Shown: in pieces, positions 43,867 through 52,338 of the stretch
Position numbering within the stretch: position 1 is the first letter of the stretch
Layout of the letters: every line of letters begins with the position of its first letter
Source of the DNA: Kocuria subflava
GTDB taxonomy: Bacteria; Actinomycetota; Actinomycetes; Actinomycetales; Micrococcaceae
Assembly (NCBI RefSeq): GCF_012163155.1
Contig: NZ_JAAVUN010000006.1
Span: forward strand, 1 to 56,724
DNA: 56,724 bases
Direction of reading: 5' to 3'
Notes under the pieces: model-generated
Database searches by the model: none
Told to the model about the DNA's origin: nothing
What the model saw: the letters and a program-made list of their open reading frames with translations, nothing else
Translations under genes and position numbers: made by a program

Positions 43867-45051
43867 GTGACACCAGTGAGTTCTGAGACCGTTTTGCCCC
43901 AACCCACCGTGGATCCCAGGCTGCGTGATGCGTTGAACACGGTCCAGGACCCGGAGCTGCAGCGTCCGCTGTTGGATCTGGGCATGGTGCAGCGGGCCGT
44001 TCTGGAAGCCGATGGCACGGCCACCGTGGGGGTGCTGCTCACCATTTCCGGATGTCCTCTGCGCTCCACCATTGAGGCGGACCTGGAATCCGCCCTCATG
44101 CAAGTGGACGGCGTTCACCGCGTGACGGTGGAACTGGGCGTGATGACCCCGGAGCAGCGGCAGGAACTCAAACAGCGTCTGGGCCACACCCGTAGCATCC
44201 CGTTCGCCGATCCCGATTCCCTGACCCGGGTGCACGCAGTGGCCTCCGGCAAGGGTGGGGTGGGCAAGTCCTCGGTGACTGCCAACGTCGCAGCTGCCCT
44301 GGCTGCCCGCGGGCGGCAGGTGGGAGTGGTGGATGCGGACATCCATGGGTTCTCCATCCCTGGTTTGTTCGGGATTCAGCGTGGCCCCACCAAAGTGGAT
44401 GAGATGATCCTGCCTGCTGTCGTGGAGGTTCCGGGCAACGCCCGTCGGGACAACGGCACTCCTGGCTGCGTCAAGGTGATCTCCATCGGAATGTTCACTG
44501 ACCCCGCCACTCCCGTGGTGTGGCGCGGTCCCCTGTTGGACCGGGCCATCGAGCAGTTCTTGGCGGATGTCCACTTCGGGGATCTTGACCACCTGCTCCT
44601 GGACCTGCCCCCGGGCACAGGAGATGTTGCCATCTCCGTGGCGCAGAAGCTCCCGCACTCCAAGGTCCTGGTGGTTTCCACCCCCCAGCAGGCCGCCACA
44701 GGCATCGCCGAGCGCGCCGGGACCTTGGCCGCCATGACGGAGCAGAGCGTGGCCGGGGTGGTGGAGAACATGGCCGCCATGGTCATGCCGGATGGCTCCA
44801 GCCTGGAGCTCTTCGGCTCAGGTGGTGGGCAGCAGATTGCGGAGTCCTTGACGGAACGCATGGGCCACCCCGTGCCCAAGTTGGGTTCCATTCCTTTGGA
44901 CGTGGCGCTGCGTCAGGCCGGTGATGCCGGTGCGCCGGTGGTCTGGTCGGAGCCTGATTCCCCGGCAGCGGTTGCCCTGCGTGAGATCGCCGAACAGATC
45001 GACGGCCCCCGCGGGCTGGCAGGCATGTCCTTGGGCGTCACCCCACGCTGA
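43867..45051 (+). CDS. mrp: Mrp/NBP35-type P-loop ATPase (Fe-S carrier)
   Basis: 394 residues from GTG 43867 (GTG 43876 is possible). Residues about 15-100 are an MIP18/DUF59 domain ('DALNTVQDPELQRPLLDLGM', 'TISGCPLRSTIEADL'). The ATPase has the deviant Walker A 'ASGKGGVGKSSVTANVAAAL', 'GVVDADIHGFSIPGLFGI' and 'LLLDLPPGTGDVAISVAQ'. Mrp proteins bind and deliver Fe-S clusters; the C-terminal CxxC of many members is not seen here. Last gene of the MgtE-N/DUF1003 unit and convergent with tatB, as in mycobacteria. Confidence 0.93.
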   Translation: MTPVSSETVLPQPTVDPRLRDALNTVQDPELQRPLLDLGMVQRAVLEADGTATVGVLLTISGCPLRSTIEADLESALMQVDGVHRVTVELGVMTPEQRQELKQRLGHTRSIPFADPDSLTRVHAVASGKGGVGKSSVTANVAAALAARGRQVGVVDADIHGFSIPGLFGIQRGPTKVDEMILPAVVEVPGNARRDNGTPGCVKVISIGMFTDPATPVVWRGPLLDRAIEQFLADVHFGDLDHLLLDLPPGTGDVAISVAQKLPHSKVLVVSTPQQAATGIAERAGTLAAMTEQSVAGVVENMAAMVMPDGSSLELFGSGGGQQIAESLTERMGHPVPKLGSIPLDVALRQAGDAGAPVVWSEPDSPAAVALREIAEQIDGPRGLAGMSLGVTPR

Positions 45052-45083
45052 GCAACGTGGCACCAGCCCCAGAAAGCGGTGGC

Positions 45084-45521
45084 TCAGGTGGCCTCTGAAT
45101 CGAACGGAGCCCGCTGACCGGGTGCCAGGCGCACCAGTGACGTGGTCTGGGTGGCGGCGGTGGAGCCTCCCCCACTGCCTCCAGCCTCCCGCTCGGCCTT
45201 GCGTGCTTCCCGGGCGGCCTCACGCTCTTCCCGTTCACGGCGGCGCTTTTCCTCGGCGTCCTCCTGATCCACTTCCGCCAACGCCTCCCGCACGATCGTG
45301 CGGGGGTCGTACTGCCGGGGGTCCAGTCTGCGCCAGTCGACGTCAGTGACTTCCGGGCCCAGGGTTTCGCGCAGGTCGTCCTTGGCTCCGCTGGCATAAC
45401 GGCGTGCTGCTTTGACCAGGTCCTTGAGCTTCTGCGCGTATTCGGGCAGACGTTCCGGGCCGATCACAAGCAGCGCCACCACAATCAGGACGATTGCTTC
45501 TGCTCCACTGATACCGAACAC
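45084..45521 (-). CDS. tatB: Twin-arginine translocase subunit TatB
   Basis: 145 residues. One N-terminal membrane helix with the Tat motif, 'VFGISGAEAIVLIVVALLVI', then 'GPERLPEYAQKLKDLVKAAR' as the amphipathic helix, and a long charged helix rich in Glu/Arg ending in a disordered tail. It is longer than TatA and fits TatB, the receptor subunit with TatC. GTG 45521 is 7 nt after a TAACCT -10 box and has no ribosome site. Convergent with mrp. Confidence 0.9.
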   Translation of the reverse strand: MFGISGAEAIVLIVVALLVIGPERLPEYAQKLKDLVKAARRYASGAKDDLRETLGPEVTDVDWRRLDPRQYDPRTIVREALAEVDQEDAEEKRRREREEREAAREARKAEREAGGSGGGSTAATQTTSLVRLAPGQRAPFDSEAT

Positions 45522-45528
45522 GGCTAAG

Positions 45529-45534
45529 AGGTTA
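45529..45534 (-). promoter_or_regulatory. -10 box of leaderless tatB
   Basis: TAACCT on the minus strand ends 7 nt before GTG 45521. This supports that GTG over the in-frame upstream start at 45602, which would add a segment unlike TatB and overlap the next gene. Confidence 0.6.
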
Positions 45535-45564
45535 GCAGTCGGAGTTGGGTGCGGACGCGAGTTC

Positions 45565-46224
45565 TCATTGCACTCCCAGGATGCGCCGCCAGCCCAGCGC
45601 AATGGTTTCCAAGGTCCCGTGGTCGGGTTGGGCCGGCTGGTCCAGAACGGCCCGGTGACCGGCCTCGACCTGCTGCAACAGATTCACCATGCGCGGTGGT
45701 GCGGCATCGGAGACCAGGGTGTAGACGACGTCGTCGTGAACAATCATGGCCCGCCACGGTTTGCCCTCATGGACCCACACGGTGGCACCGGAAATGGAGG
45801 TGCGCTCCAGCCCCACGGCACTGGCCGGCAGCCCGGTGTCCCCGGCCACGGGGTGCTCGGTGTCCACGGTGCCGCGTTGTTCCACCACGGTGATCTGCCG
45901 GGATCGGTTGTTCTCCACCACCACGACGACGGCCGGTTGCCCGGCAACGGTGGTCAACCTCAAGGATTCTGTGCTGTACCCGTTGAGCCCCACCAGCGGC
46001 AGGGTCCAGCCGTCGGCACGCAAGGTGTCGACGTCGGAGTTCTGGGTGTGCACCAGCCCTTGCGGCCCCATCCAGGTGGAACCGGAGACCGTTGCGGAGC
46101 CCGTGGACGTGGTGGCACCGCGGGATCCGACATACCAACCGGACAGGGCGATTCCCACCAGCAGGAACGAGGCGACCGCCAGGGAGACCACCACGATCCG
46201 TTGAGTCCAGAAAACCTTGTGCAC
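45565..46224 (-). CDS. Membrane protein resembling the outer half of an anti-sigma factor
   Basis: 219 residues. One N-terminal membrane helix (about 9-31, 'IVVVSLAVASFLLVGIALSG') with the rest outside. The outer part contains 'LRADGWTLPLVGLNGYSTES', 'ITVVEQRGTVDTEHPVAGDT' and 'VGLERTSISGATVWVHEGKP', which recalls the extracytoplasmic domain of Micrococcaceae anti-sigma factors. The usual cytoplasmic zinc anti-sigma domain (H-x3-C-x2-C) is absent, and no sigma gene is present between it and the O-methyltransferase. It may be a remnant or a repurposed sensor. GTG 46224 has no clear ribosome site. Confidence 0.6.
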   Translation of the reverse strand: MHKVFWTQRIVVVSLAVASFLLVGIALSGWYVGSRGATTSTGSATVSGSTWMGPQGLVHTQNSDVDTLRADGWTLPLVGLNGYSTESLRLTTVAGQPAVVVVVENNRSRQITVVEQRGTVDTEHPVAGDTGLPASAVGLERTSISGATVWVHEGKPWRAMIVHDDVVYTLVSDAAPPRMVNLLQQVEAGHRAVLDQPAQPDHGTLETIALGWRRILGVQ

Positions 46225-46395
46225 GCCTGATTCATCCCGTTGGTGAAGAGGTCTGTGGGGTGTTCACAACAGACCGGTTCAAGAGGTCACCGCCATGGTC
46301 ACCGGAGAACCTGAACGCCTCCTGGGCGCAGGCCCGTTGCGGGCCGTGAGCGGACTGATCCTCACCCCCCCGGTCCCCCAAGCGGTCGGGACGAG

Positions 46396-46401
46396 TAGGA
46401 T
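46396..46401 (+). promoter_or_regulatory. -10 box of the O-methyltransferase gene
   Basis: TAGGAT would start transcription near 46408, leaving a leader of about 37 nt with GGGAGG before ATG 46445. No clear -35 is visible. Confidence 0.45.
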
Positions 46402-46444
46402 GCTCAGGGCACACTGGAGTTGACGCAGAACGGGAGGGTGAAAA

Positions 46445-47077
46445 ATGGGCCGAGGCAAGACCACCAGCTGGTCCTATGCCGAGGCCTACCCTCGGGAGGA
46501 CGAGGTCCTGCTGCGTGCACGCGAACGCGCCACCACCTTGAACATCCGCCCGGTCACACCGGGTGTTGCTGCAGCGCTCACGGTGCTGACCGCCGCAGCC
46601 CGGCCACGATCCGTGGTGGAAGTGGGTACCGGCACCGGAGTTTCCGGTACCGCCATTCTGCGGGGCCTGCCTGAGGGTTCCGTGTTGACCACCGTGGACA
46701 CCGATGTCCGGGCTTTGCGCGGCGCACGGGACACCTTCCGGGAGGCCGGAGTGGCCAGCAACCGGATCCGCACCATTTCCGGGCGAGCCTCCTTGGTCCT
46801 GCCTCGCCTGACCACGGGGGCCTACGACATGGTGTTTCTGGACGCCGATGCCGCCAACGCCCTGCTCTACGTGGATGAAGCCGCACGGATGCTGCGCACC
46901 GGAGGCACCCTGGTGGTCCAGGACACCCTGGACCAGGACCGGGTGCCGGACCCGGTGGTCCGGGATGAAGCCACACGCATCCACCGGGAGATGCACCGTG
47001 TGTTCCGTGAGGACGACCGTTTTTTCTCCGCCATCCTCACAGCCGGTTCGGGCCTGTTGGTGGCCGTCAAGAAGTGA
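46445..47077 (+). CDS. SAM-dependent O-methyltransferase (Rv1220c-like)
   Basis: 210 residues. Family 3 O-methyltransferase: 'PGVAAALTVLTAAARPRSVV', SAM motif I 'VVEVGTGTGVSGTAIL', 'VLTTVDTDVRALRGAR', then 'YDMVFLDADAANALLYVDEA' and 'LRTGGTLVVQDTLD'. Metal-binding acidic residues in 'FLDAD' are present. Substrate unknown; relatives are called caffeoyl-CoA-like only by homology. GGGAGG lies 8 nt upstream of ATG. In mycobacteria this gene stands next to sigE. Confidence 0.92.
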   Translation: MGRGKTTSWSYAEAYPREDEVLLRARERATTLNIRPVTPGVAAALTVLTAAARPRSVVEVGTGTGVSGTAILRGLPEGSVLTTVDTDVRALRGARDTFREAGVASNRIRTISGRASLVLPRLTTGAYDMVFLDADAANALLYVDEAARMLRTGGTLVVQDTLDQDRVPDPVVRDEATRIHREMHRVFREDDRFFSAILTAGSGLLVAVKK

Positions 47078-47133
47078 CCCGGGCCCGGGATTGGCAGTCG
47101 TCTACCCGTCCCTGTAGGGACATCTCTGGTGAA

Positions 47134-47167
47134 AAGAGCCCTCCACCGTGATCGGTGGAGGGCTCTT
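47134..47167. terminator. 15-bp hairpin between O-methyltransferase and DUF3117
   Basis: Arms AAGAGCCCTCCACCG (47134-47148) and CGGTGGAGGGCTCTT (47153-47167) pair perfectly with a 4-nt loop between convergent genes. Confidence 0.8.
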
Positions 47168-47225
47168 GAGTTCGTGGTCAGCCGCCAGGCAGAACTGCCC
47201 GGGAACTGACGAGGTCACTTCAGGC

Positions 47226-47393
47226 TCAGGAGGTCACGCCTTCCAGGCATTCCTTGAGTTCTGCGGCCTCATCGGCCTTGAGTTCAACGACCAGGCGTCC
47301 GCCGCCTTCCAGGGGCACGCGCATGATCAGGCTGCGGCCTTCCTTGGTGACCTCCATGGGACCGTCACCAGTCCTCGGCTTCATAGCCGCCAT
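47226..47393 (-). CDS. DUF3117 family protein
   Basis: 55 residues, starting 'MAAMKPRTGDGPMEVTKEGR' and continuing 'LIMRVPLEGGGRLVVELKAD'. This is the short, highly conserved actinobacterial DUF3117 protein (Rv1211-like) of unknown function. CAGGAG lies 8 nt upstream of ATG 47393; ATG 47411 would place that ribosome site inside the coding region. Confidence 0.93.
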   Translation of the reverse strand: MAAMKPRTGDGPMEVTKEGRSLIMRVPLEGGGRLVVELKADEAAELKECLEGVTS

Positions 47394-47496
47394 TGGTTGT
47401 TCTCCTGTCATCGACGTGAGTTTCCGTCACATCTTACCGGACGGCCTGCTGGTATTTGCGAGCGCGACCGGCTGGGTTTGCTGGTGACAAGCCGGA

Positions 47497-48756
47497 TCAC
47501 GGTGGCCAGTCACCGCCGCCGGGCAATGGCGACCACTGCCAGAGGTATCCCACCCAGACGATCTGGAACAAGGCACCCACCACAATCAGCGTGATCCGGT
47601 AGGAACGCGCCGGGCTTGCGGCCACCAACGGGGCTGCCAGGACGAACAACGGCGCCAACATGCGGAAGGTGGAGGACTGCGGGTGCAGGAAGGCCAGCAG
47701 GTACACGGCGTAGCAGGCCACCCACATCCACACGATCAGCGGCAGCGTGGTACGCACCGTGCGGGTGGTGATCAACAGGGCAAAGCCCACCACCAGAACC
47801 ACCACGCCCAGCCACCCCAGGTACGGGCCCATAAACCTCTCCCCCAGTGCGAACCAGGGTTCGAAGACCACCAGGGAAGATCCACGCCATGCGGTTTCGG
47901 TCTCCGTGTACGCCGTGGCTTCACCGGTCACGGCCCACGCGAAGGCCGGCCAGACCAACGCGCAGGCGCAGGCCCACACCGCCAACCAGAACCACTTGTT
48001 GAACACCCCTAGCACCGCACCCGCCTTCCACGTCCCGTTGGCGTGGTGGCTGCGCAGGGATCCCACGGCGTGGATCAACCAGGTCAGCCCCAACGCGGCA
48101 GCAAACGGAACACCGGCCGGCCGGGTCAGGCACATCACCAGGATCAGACCCACGGACCACAGCACCCGGCCCCGTACCGCCAACAGCAAAGCGGCTGCCA
48201 GCAGGGCCAGATGGAGGGATTCCGCATACGCCGCCTGGAACACCGGCGACACCGGGCCGAAGGCCACCACAGCCAATGCCCACACCGCTGGATCCGGTGC
48301 CAAGAACTCCCGGAACAGCTTGAGGATCAGCACGGCGGCTGCAAACCCCGCCAACAGCGCCACGGTGGAGGCCGCAACGGCCCACGGCAGACCTGTGACC
48401 GCCGTGATGGCTCGCACCACCAGGGGAAACACCGGGTAGAACGCCCATGCATTGGCTTGCACCGAACCGGTGGCGTCTCTAGGCAGCTCGGAGGGGTAAC
48501 CGCCGTCATGAACCCGCTCGTACCACTGGCCGTCCCAGATGCTCAGCACGTTGAAGTACCCCAGCGGAGTGGGCCCCCACGGACCGTCAGGTGACTGGCG
48601 GTCGACGACGACGAAGATGATCGCCGCCCACAGTCTGGAGACCAACCAGATCAGAAGAGCCTGGCCCCACCACGGGACAACGGCGAAGGCAGAGGCCGTC
48701 CGACCGGTGGCCTGTGTGAGAGCCAGATGCACCCGGGTGGGGGCATCTGGGTTCAC
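47497..48756 (-). CDS. GT-C glycosyltransferase (PIG-V/mannosyltransferase-like)
   Basis: 419 residues with about nine to ten membrane helices. The first outer loop reads 'SIWDGQWYERVHDGGYPSEL', a W-D-x-x-W/Y-Y pattern with the acidic pair typical of GT-C enzymes of the PIG-V type, followed by 'WAFYPVFPLVVRAI' and 'AYAESLHLALLAAALLL'. Such enzymes transfer mannose from a polyprenyl carrier outside the membrane; the acceptor here is unknown. GTG 48756 overlaps the stop of the LOG-family gene (GTGA), so the two are coupled. Confidence 0.85.
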   Translation of the reverse strand: MNPDAPTRVHLALTQATGRTASAFAVVPWWGQALLIWLVSRLWAAIIFVVVDRQSPDGPWGPTPLGYFNVLSIWDGQWYERVHDGGYPSELPRDATGSVQANAWAFYPVFPLVVRAITAVTGLPWAVAASTVALLAGFAAAVLILKLFREFLAPDPAVWALAVVAFGPVSPVFQAAYAESLHLALLAAALLLAVRGRVLWSVGLILVMCLTRPAGVPFAAALGLTWLIHAVGSLRSHHANGTWKAGAVLGVFNKWFWLAVWACACALVWPAFAWAVTGEATAYTETETAWRGSSLVVFEPWFALGERFMGPYLGWLGVVVLVVGFALLITTRTVRTTLPLIVWMWVACYAVYLLAFLHPQSSTFRMLAPLFVLAAPLVAASPARSYRITLIVVGALFQIVWVGYLWQWSPLPGGGDWPP

Positions 48757-49667
48757 CGTTGTCCACCTTCGGGGAACTCATCAAGGTCAAGATGGTGCTG
48801 TTCGTGGGACCGGCGTTCGTGAGCTTCCCGCATGACAGCCACAGCCTCCTCGGGGGAATCCGTGACACACAGCAGATCAACGTCTCCGGCGGAGATCATG
48901 CCCTCGGACACCAAGGTGTTCTTGATCCAGTCCACCAGCGGTGCCCAGAAGGCCGTTCCCATCAGCACCACCGGGAACCGGGTCATCTTGCTGGTCTGCA
49001 CCAAGGTCAGGGACTCGAAGAGCTCGTCCAACGTGCCGAATCCACCCGGCAGCACAATGAAGCCCTGGGAGTACTTGGCGAACATGGTCTTGCGGACAAA
49101 GAAGTACCGGAAGTTGATGCCGAGGTCGATGTACTGGTTCAGACCCTGCTCATGCGGCAGCTCAATGCCCAGACCAACCGAGCGGGCGCCGACGTCATGG
49201 GCACCGCGGTTGGCGGCCTCCATAATGCCCGGGCCACCACCGGTGATCACGGCGTACCCGGCCTCCCCCAACTGGCGGCCCACGGCGCGCCCCATGGAGT
49301 AGTCCTGCGAGGACTCCGGCGTGCGCGCGGAACCGAACACGGAGATTGCAGGCCCCAGTCGAGCCAGGGTGTCGAAACCATCCACGAACTCGCTCTGGAT
49401 CCGCAGCACCCGCCAGGGGTCGCTGCGCGTGAAGTCACCGGGTTCGCGCCCAGCCAGCACTTCCGGCTCCAAGAACCGCTGGTCAGAAGTGCTGCGGTGC
49501 AACTCACGGCCGCGCAGAAGAATCGGGCCCTTGTGTCGGAACGGTTGGCCGGAGCCACTTGATGGGCTCGCTGAATGCGCAGGTGACACCGGTTGTCCGG
49601 AAGCATCTGCGGGCGGATCAGTTCGGGTCTGTCGCTCCGGCGTGGGGGTTTCTGGGGTGGAAGTCAT
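48753..49667 (-). CDS. LOG family (TIGR00730) Rossmann-fold protein
   Basis: 304 residues. The first 70 residues are Ser/Pro/Thr-rich and disordered. The Rossmann core has 'AISVFGSART', 'GYAVITGGGPGIMEAANRGA' and the substrate motif 'FIVLPGGFGTLDELFE'. Members hydrolyse nucleoside monophosphates, including cytokinin ribotides; the real bacterial substrate is unclear. ATG 49667 is preferred, giving 'MTSTPETPTPE'; the frame is open to 49727. In M. tuberculosis the homologue lies close to dapE, as here. Confidence 0.92.
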   Translation of the reverse strand: MTSTPETPTPERQTRTDPPADASGQPVSPAHSASPSSGSGQPFRHKGPILLRGRELHRSTSDQRFLEPEVLAGREPGDFTRSDPWRVLRIQSEFVDGFDTLARLGPAISVFGSARTPESSQDYSMGRAVGRQLGEAGYAVITGGGPGIMEAANRGAHDVGARSVGLGIELPHEQGLNQYIDLGINFRYFFVRKTMFAKYSQGFIVLPGGFGTLDELFESLTLVQTSKMTRFPVVLMGTAFWAPLVDWIKNTLVSEGMISAGDVDLLCVTDSPEEAVAVMREAHERRSHEQHHLDLDEFPEGGQR

Positions 49668-49758
49668 GGTCTCCACGGTATCGGGGTGCCCCGCGCAGGC
49701 TCCCCCCGTGGCTTCGTGGCGCAACATTCTCTAGGAATTTCACCAACTTGCAACGTGG

Positions 49759-49775
49759 TTGACCTCACATTGACC
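49759..49775 (+). promoter_or_regulatory. TTGACC direct repeat upstream of gluA
   Basis: TTGACC occurs at 49759-49764 and again at 49770-49775, 11 bases apart, one helical turn. It lies just upstream of the gluA -10 box. One copy may be a -35 element, but neither spacing (21 or 10) is ideal, so an operator is also possible. Confidence 0.35.
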
Positions 49776-49785
49776 AAACCTCAAC

Positions 49786-49791
49786 TATGTT
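49786..49791 (+). promoter_or_regulatory. -10 box of leaderless gluA
   Basis: TATGTT ends 6 nt before ATG 49798. No ribosome site is present, so gluABCD probably begins as a leaderless transcript. Confidence 0.6.
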
Positions 49792-49797
49792 CTTGAC

Positions 49798-50586
49798 ATG
49801 CCCAACCAGACTGTGAGTCCGCCAACAAGTCCCATCGCCACGCAGGCCGGTGAGACCTTGGTGAAGATCGCCAACGTAAACAAGCATTACGGCAGCTTGC
49901 ACGTGCTCAAGAACATCAACTTGGACGTCAAGCGCGGTGAGGTGGTGGTGGTCATCGGCCCCTCCGGCTCCGGCAAGTCCACACTGTGCCGCACCATCAA
50001 CCGCCTGGAAACCATTGACGAGGGCGAAATCACCATTGACGGCAACCCCCTGCCCAAGGAGGGCAAGGCGCTGGCCAAGCTGCGTGCGGACGTCGGCATG
50101 GTCTTCCAGTCGTTCAACCTGTTTGCGCACAAGTCCGTGCTGCAAAACGTCACGCTCGGACCAATGAAGGTCCGTGGCAAGTCCTCGGCTGCCGCCAAGG
50201 AGCGCGCCATGGAACTGCTCAAGCGCGTGGGGGTGGACAACCAGGCGGAAAAACTGCCGGCCCAGCTCTCCGGTGGACAGCAGCAGCGTGTGGCCATAGC
50301 CCGCGCCCTGGCCATGAGCCCCAAGGTCATGCTCTTTGATGAGCCCACCTCCGCCCTGGACCCGGAAATGATCAACGAGGTCCTGGACACCATGGCCGAT
50401 CTGGCCCGCCAAGGCATGACCATGATCGTGGTCACCCACGAGATGGGCTTTGCCCGCCGTGCGGCAGACCGGGTGGTGTTCATGGCTGACGGGCAGATCG
50501 TGGAGCAGAACACCCCGGAGGAGTTCTTCTCCAACCCGCAGTCCGAGCGCGCCAGGGACTTCCTGAGCAAGATCCTCAACCACTGA
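49798..50586 (+). CDS. gluA: Glutamate ABC transporter ATP-binding protein
   Basis: 262 residues. ABC ATPase of the polar amino acid group: Walker [11 protein letters not shown]-loop '[20 protein letters not shown]', signature LSGGQQQR, Walker [15 protein letters not shown] and the switch His in 'IVVTHEMGF'. The N-terminal 20 residues are an extra polar leader. It powers uptake through GluC and GluD, fed by GluB. First gene of the operon. Confidence 0.95.
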   Translation: MPNQTVSPPTSPIATQAGETLVKIANVNKHYGSLHVLKNINLDVKRGEVVVVIGPSGSGKSTLCRTINRLETIDEGEITIDGNPLPKEGKALAKLRADVGMVFQSFNLFAHKSVLQNVTLGPMKVRGKSSAAAKERAMELLKRVGVDNQAEKLPAQLSGGQQQRVAIARALAMSPKVMLFDEPTSALDPEMINEVLDTMADLARQGMTMIVVTHEMGFARRAADRVVFMADGQIVEQNTPEEFFSNPQSERARDFLSKILNH

Positions 50587-50636
50587 TCCAGCACCACCAA
50601 CCCTTCAACACCCTCACAACACCAAGGGAGACACCA

Positions 50637-51482
50637 ATGCACCGCAGCAAAAAGATCTACAGCGCCGTGGCTCTGACCGCAGCTGCCGCCCTGACCCTTT
50701 CCGCCTGTGGCGGCGGGGACTCGGGCAACGGCGACGGCGGCGATTCGGACACCGTTCGCATCGGCATCAAGTATGACCAGCCCGGCCTGGGCTACGCCGA
50801 CGGCGGGGACTACACGGGCTTTGACGTCGACGTCGCAAAGTACGTGGCCAATGAACTCGGCTACTCCGAGGACCAGATCGAGTGGGTTGAAGCCCCTTCG
50901 GCCAACCGCGAGAACATGCTGCAGAACAACCAGGTGGACATGATTTTTGCCACCTACTCGATCACTGACGCCCGCAAGGAGTCCGTGGACTTTGCCGGCC
51001 CGTACTTCACCGCAGGTCAGGACCTGCTGGTGCGTGCCGATGACGACTCCATCAACGGACCCCAGGATCTGGACGGCAAGAACTTGTGCTCCGTCACGGG
51101 CTCCACCTCCGCTGAGAACGTTCGCGACGAGGTCGAAGGTGTGAACCTGGTGGAGCAGAGCGGCTACGCAGACTGCGTGACCATGCTGGGCTCCGGCGGT
51201 GTGGACGCGGTGACCACTGACGACATCATTCTGGCCGGACTGGCCTCCACGGATGCCAACCAGGGCCAGTTCCGCGTGGTGGGCAACACCTTCTCCGAGG
51301 AGCGCTACGGCGTGGGCCTGCCCAAGGGCTCGGACAAGTGCGAGGACATCAACGCCGCCATCGAAAAGATGGTTGAGGACGGCGCCTGGGAGGAGGCCGT
51401 GACCTCCAACACCGAGGGCGCGGACTACTCCTACAACACCGACTGGAACCCGCCGACTCCTGACGAGACCTGCGGTTCCTGA
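50637..51482 (+). CDS. gluB: Glutamate-binding lipoprotein of the ABC transporter
   Basis: 281 residues. A lipoprotein signal peptide with lipobox LSAC (Cys24), then a Gly/Asp-rich spacer and an SBP_bac_3 domain: 'VRIGIKYDQPGLGYADGGDY', 'GFDVDVAKYVANELGY', 'TYSITDARKESVDFAGPYFT' and 'SVTGSTSAENVRDEV'. It captures glutamate outside the membrane. AAGGGAG lies 8 nt upstream of ATG. A stable hairpin follows, before the permease genes. Confidence 0.94.
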   Translation: MHRSKKIYSAVALTAAAALTLSACGGGDSGNGDGGDSDTVRIGIKYDQPGLGYADGGDYTGFDVDVAKYVANELGYSEDQIEWVEAPSANRENMLQNNQVDMIFATYSITDARKESVDFAGPYFTAGQDLLVRADDDSINGPQDLDGKNLCSVTGSTSAENVRDEVEGVNLVEQSGYADCVTMLGSGGVDAVTTDDIILAGLASTDANQGQFRVVGNTFSEERYGVGLPKGSDKCEDINAAIEKMVEDGAWEEAVTSNTEGADYSYNTDWNPPTPDETCGS

Positions 51483-51522
51483 TCCAACCGGCCGCACCAG
51501 GCCCGTTGAATCATCGTGATCA

Positions 51523-51566
51523 GCGTGTGGTGGGTGCACTGCCCAGGTGGTGCACCCACCACACGC
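51523..51566 (+). terminator. Hairpin between gluB and gluC (possible attenuator)
   Basis: Arms GCGTGTGGTGGGTGCA (51523-51538) and TGCACCCACCACACGC (51551-51566) pair perfectly with a 12-nt loop and no T-run. Inside an operon, it could stop part of the transcripts or protect the gluAB message, giving more binding protein than permease. Confidence 0.65.
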
Positions 51567-51651
51567 CGTTAACCCCCTGTCCGAACATGCACCGGGCAGG
51601 TTTCATCCCATTTCCATCTCACAGACTCGTCTGTGACCTCAAAGAGGCATC

Positions 51652-52338
51652 GTGAGTAGCTATTTCTCAGACTTTGCGAGTCTGTTCGAGCAGTTCGACG
51701 TCGCATCCGCGTTCTGGGTCAACATCCAATTGACCTTCTTTGCGGCCATCGGCTCCATGCTGCTGGGCACCGTGCTCGCCCTGATGCGGGTCTCCCCCAT
51801 CACTTCCATGCGCTGGCTCGGTGCCGCCTACGTCAACATCATCCGCAACACCCCGTTGACCATCATCCTGGTCTTCCTGGTGTTGGGTGTGTGGTCCCAG
51901 CTGCAGCTGAACCTCAGCCCGGACTTCAACAAGAACTTCTTCCGCTACGCCGTGGTCGGTTTGGCCATCTATCACGCAGCGTTCGTGTGTGAGGCCATCA
52001 GGTCCGGTGTGAACACTGTCCCGGTGGGGCAAGCAGAAGCGGCCCGCGCCATCGGGCTGGGCTTCCTGCCCGCCGCGCGGCTGATCATCTTCCCGCAGGC
52101 CCTGCGCGGAGCCATCACTCCCCTGGGCAACACGCTGATCGCACTGACCAAGAACACCACGGTGGCTGCTGCCGCCTCGGTCACGGAGATCTCCGCCTTG
52201 ATGAAGTCCATGATTGAGTTCCGGCCTGACGTGATCATTGCGGTGTTCTTGACCGTGGCCATCGGCTTTGTCCTGATCGTGGTTCCCGTGGGTCTGTTGA
52301 CCACGTGGGCCTCCCGAAAGTTTGCGGTGGTGCGCTGA
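51652..52338 (+). CDS. gluC: Glutamate ABC transporter permease
   Basis: 228 residues with about five membrane helices. HisM/GlnP-type permease: 'FWVNIQLTFFAAIGSMLLGT', 'RNTPLTIILVFLVLG' and the ATPase contact loop 'VPVGQAEAARAIGLGFLPAA'. The GTG at 51652 has AGAGG 6 nt upstream. Its stop TGA overlaps the gluD ATG (TGATG). Confidence 0.94.
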   Translation: MSSYFSDFASLFEQFDVASAFWVNIQLTFFAAIGSMLLGTVLALMRVSPITSMRWLGAAYVNIIRNTPLTIILVFLVLGVWSQLQLNLSPDFNKNFFRYAVVGLAIYHAAFVCEAIRSGVNTVPVGQAEAARAIGLGFLPAARLIIFPQALRGAITPLGNTLIALTKNTTVAAAASVTEISALMKSMIEFRPDVIIAVFLTVAIGFVLIVVPVGLLTTWASRKFAVVR

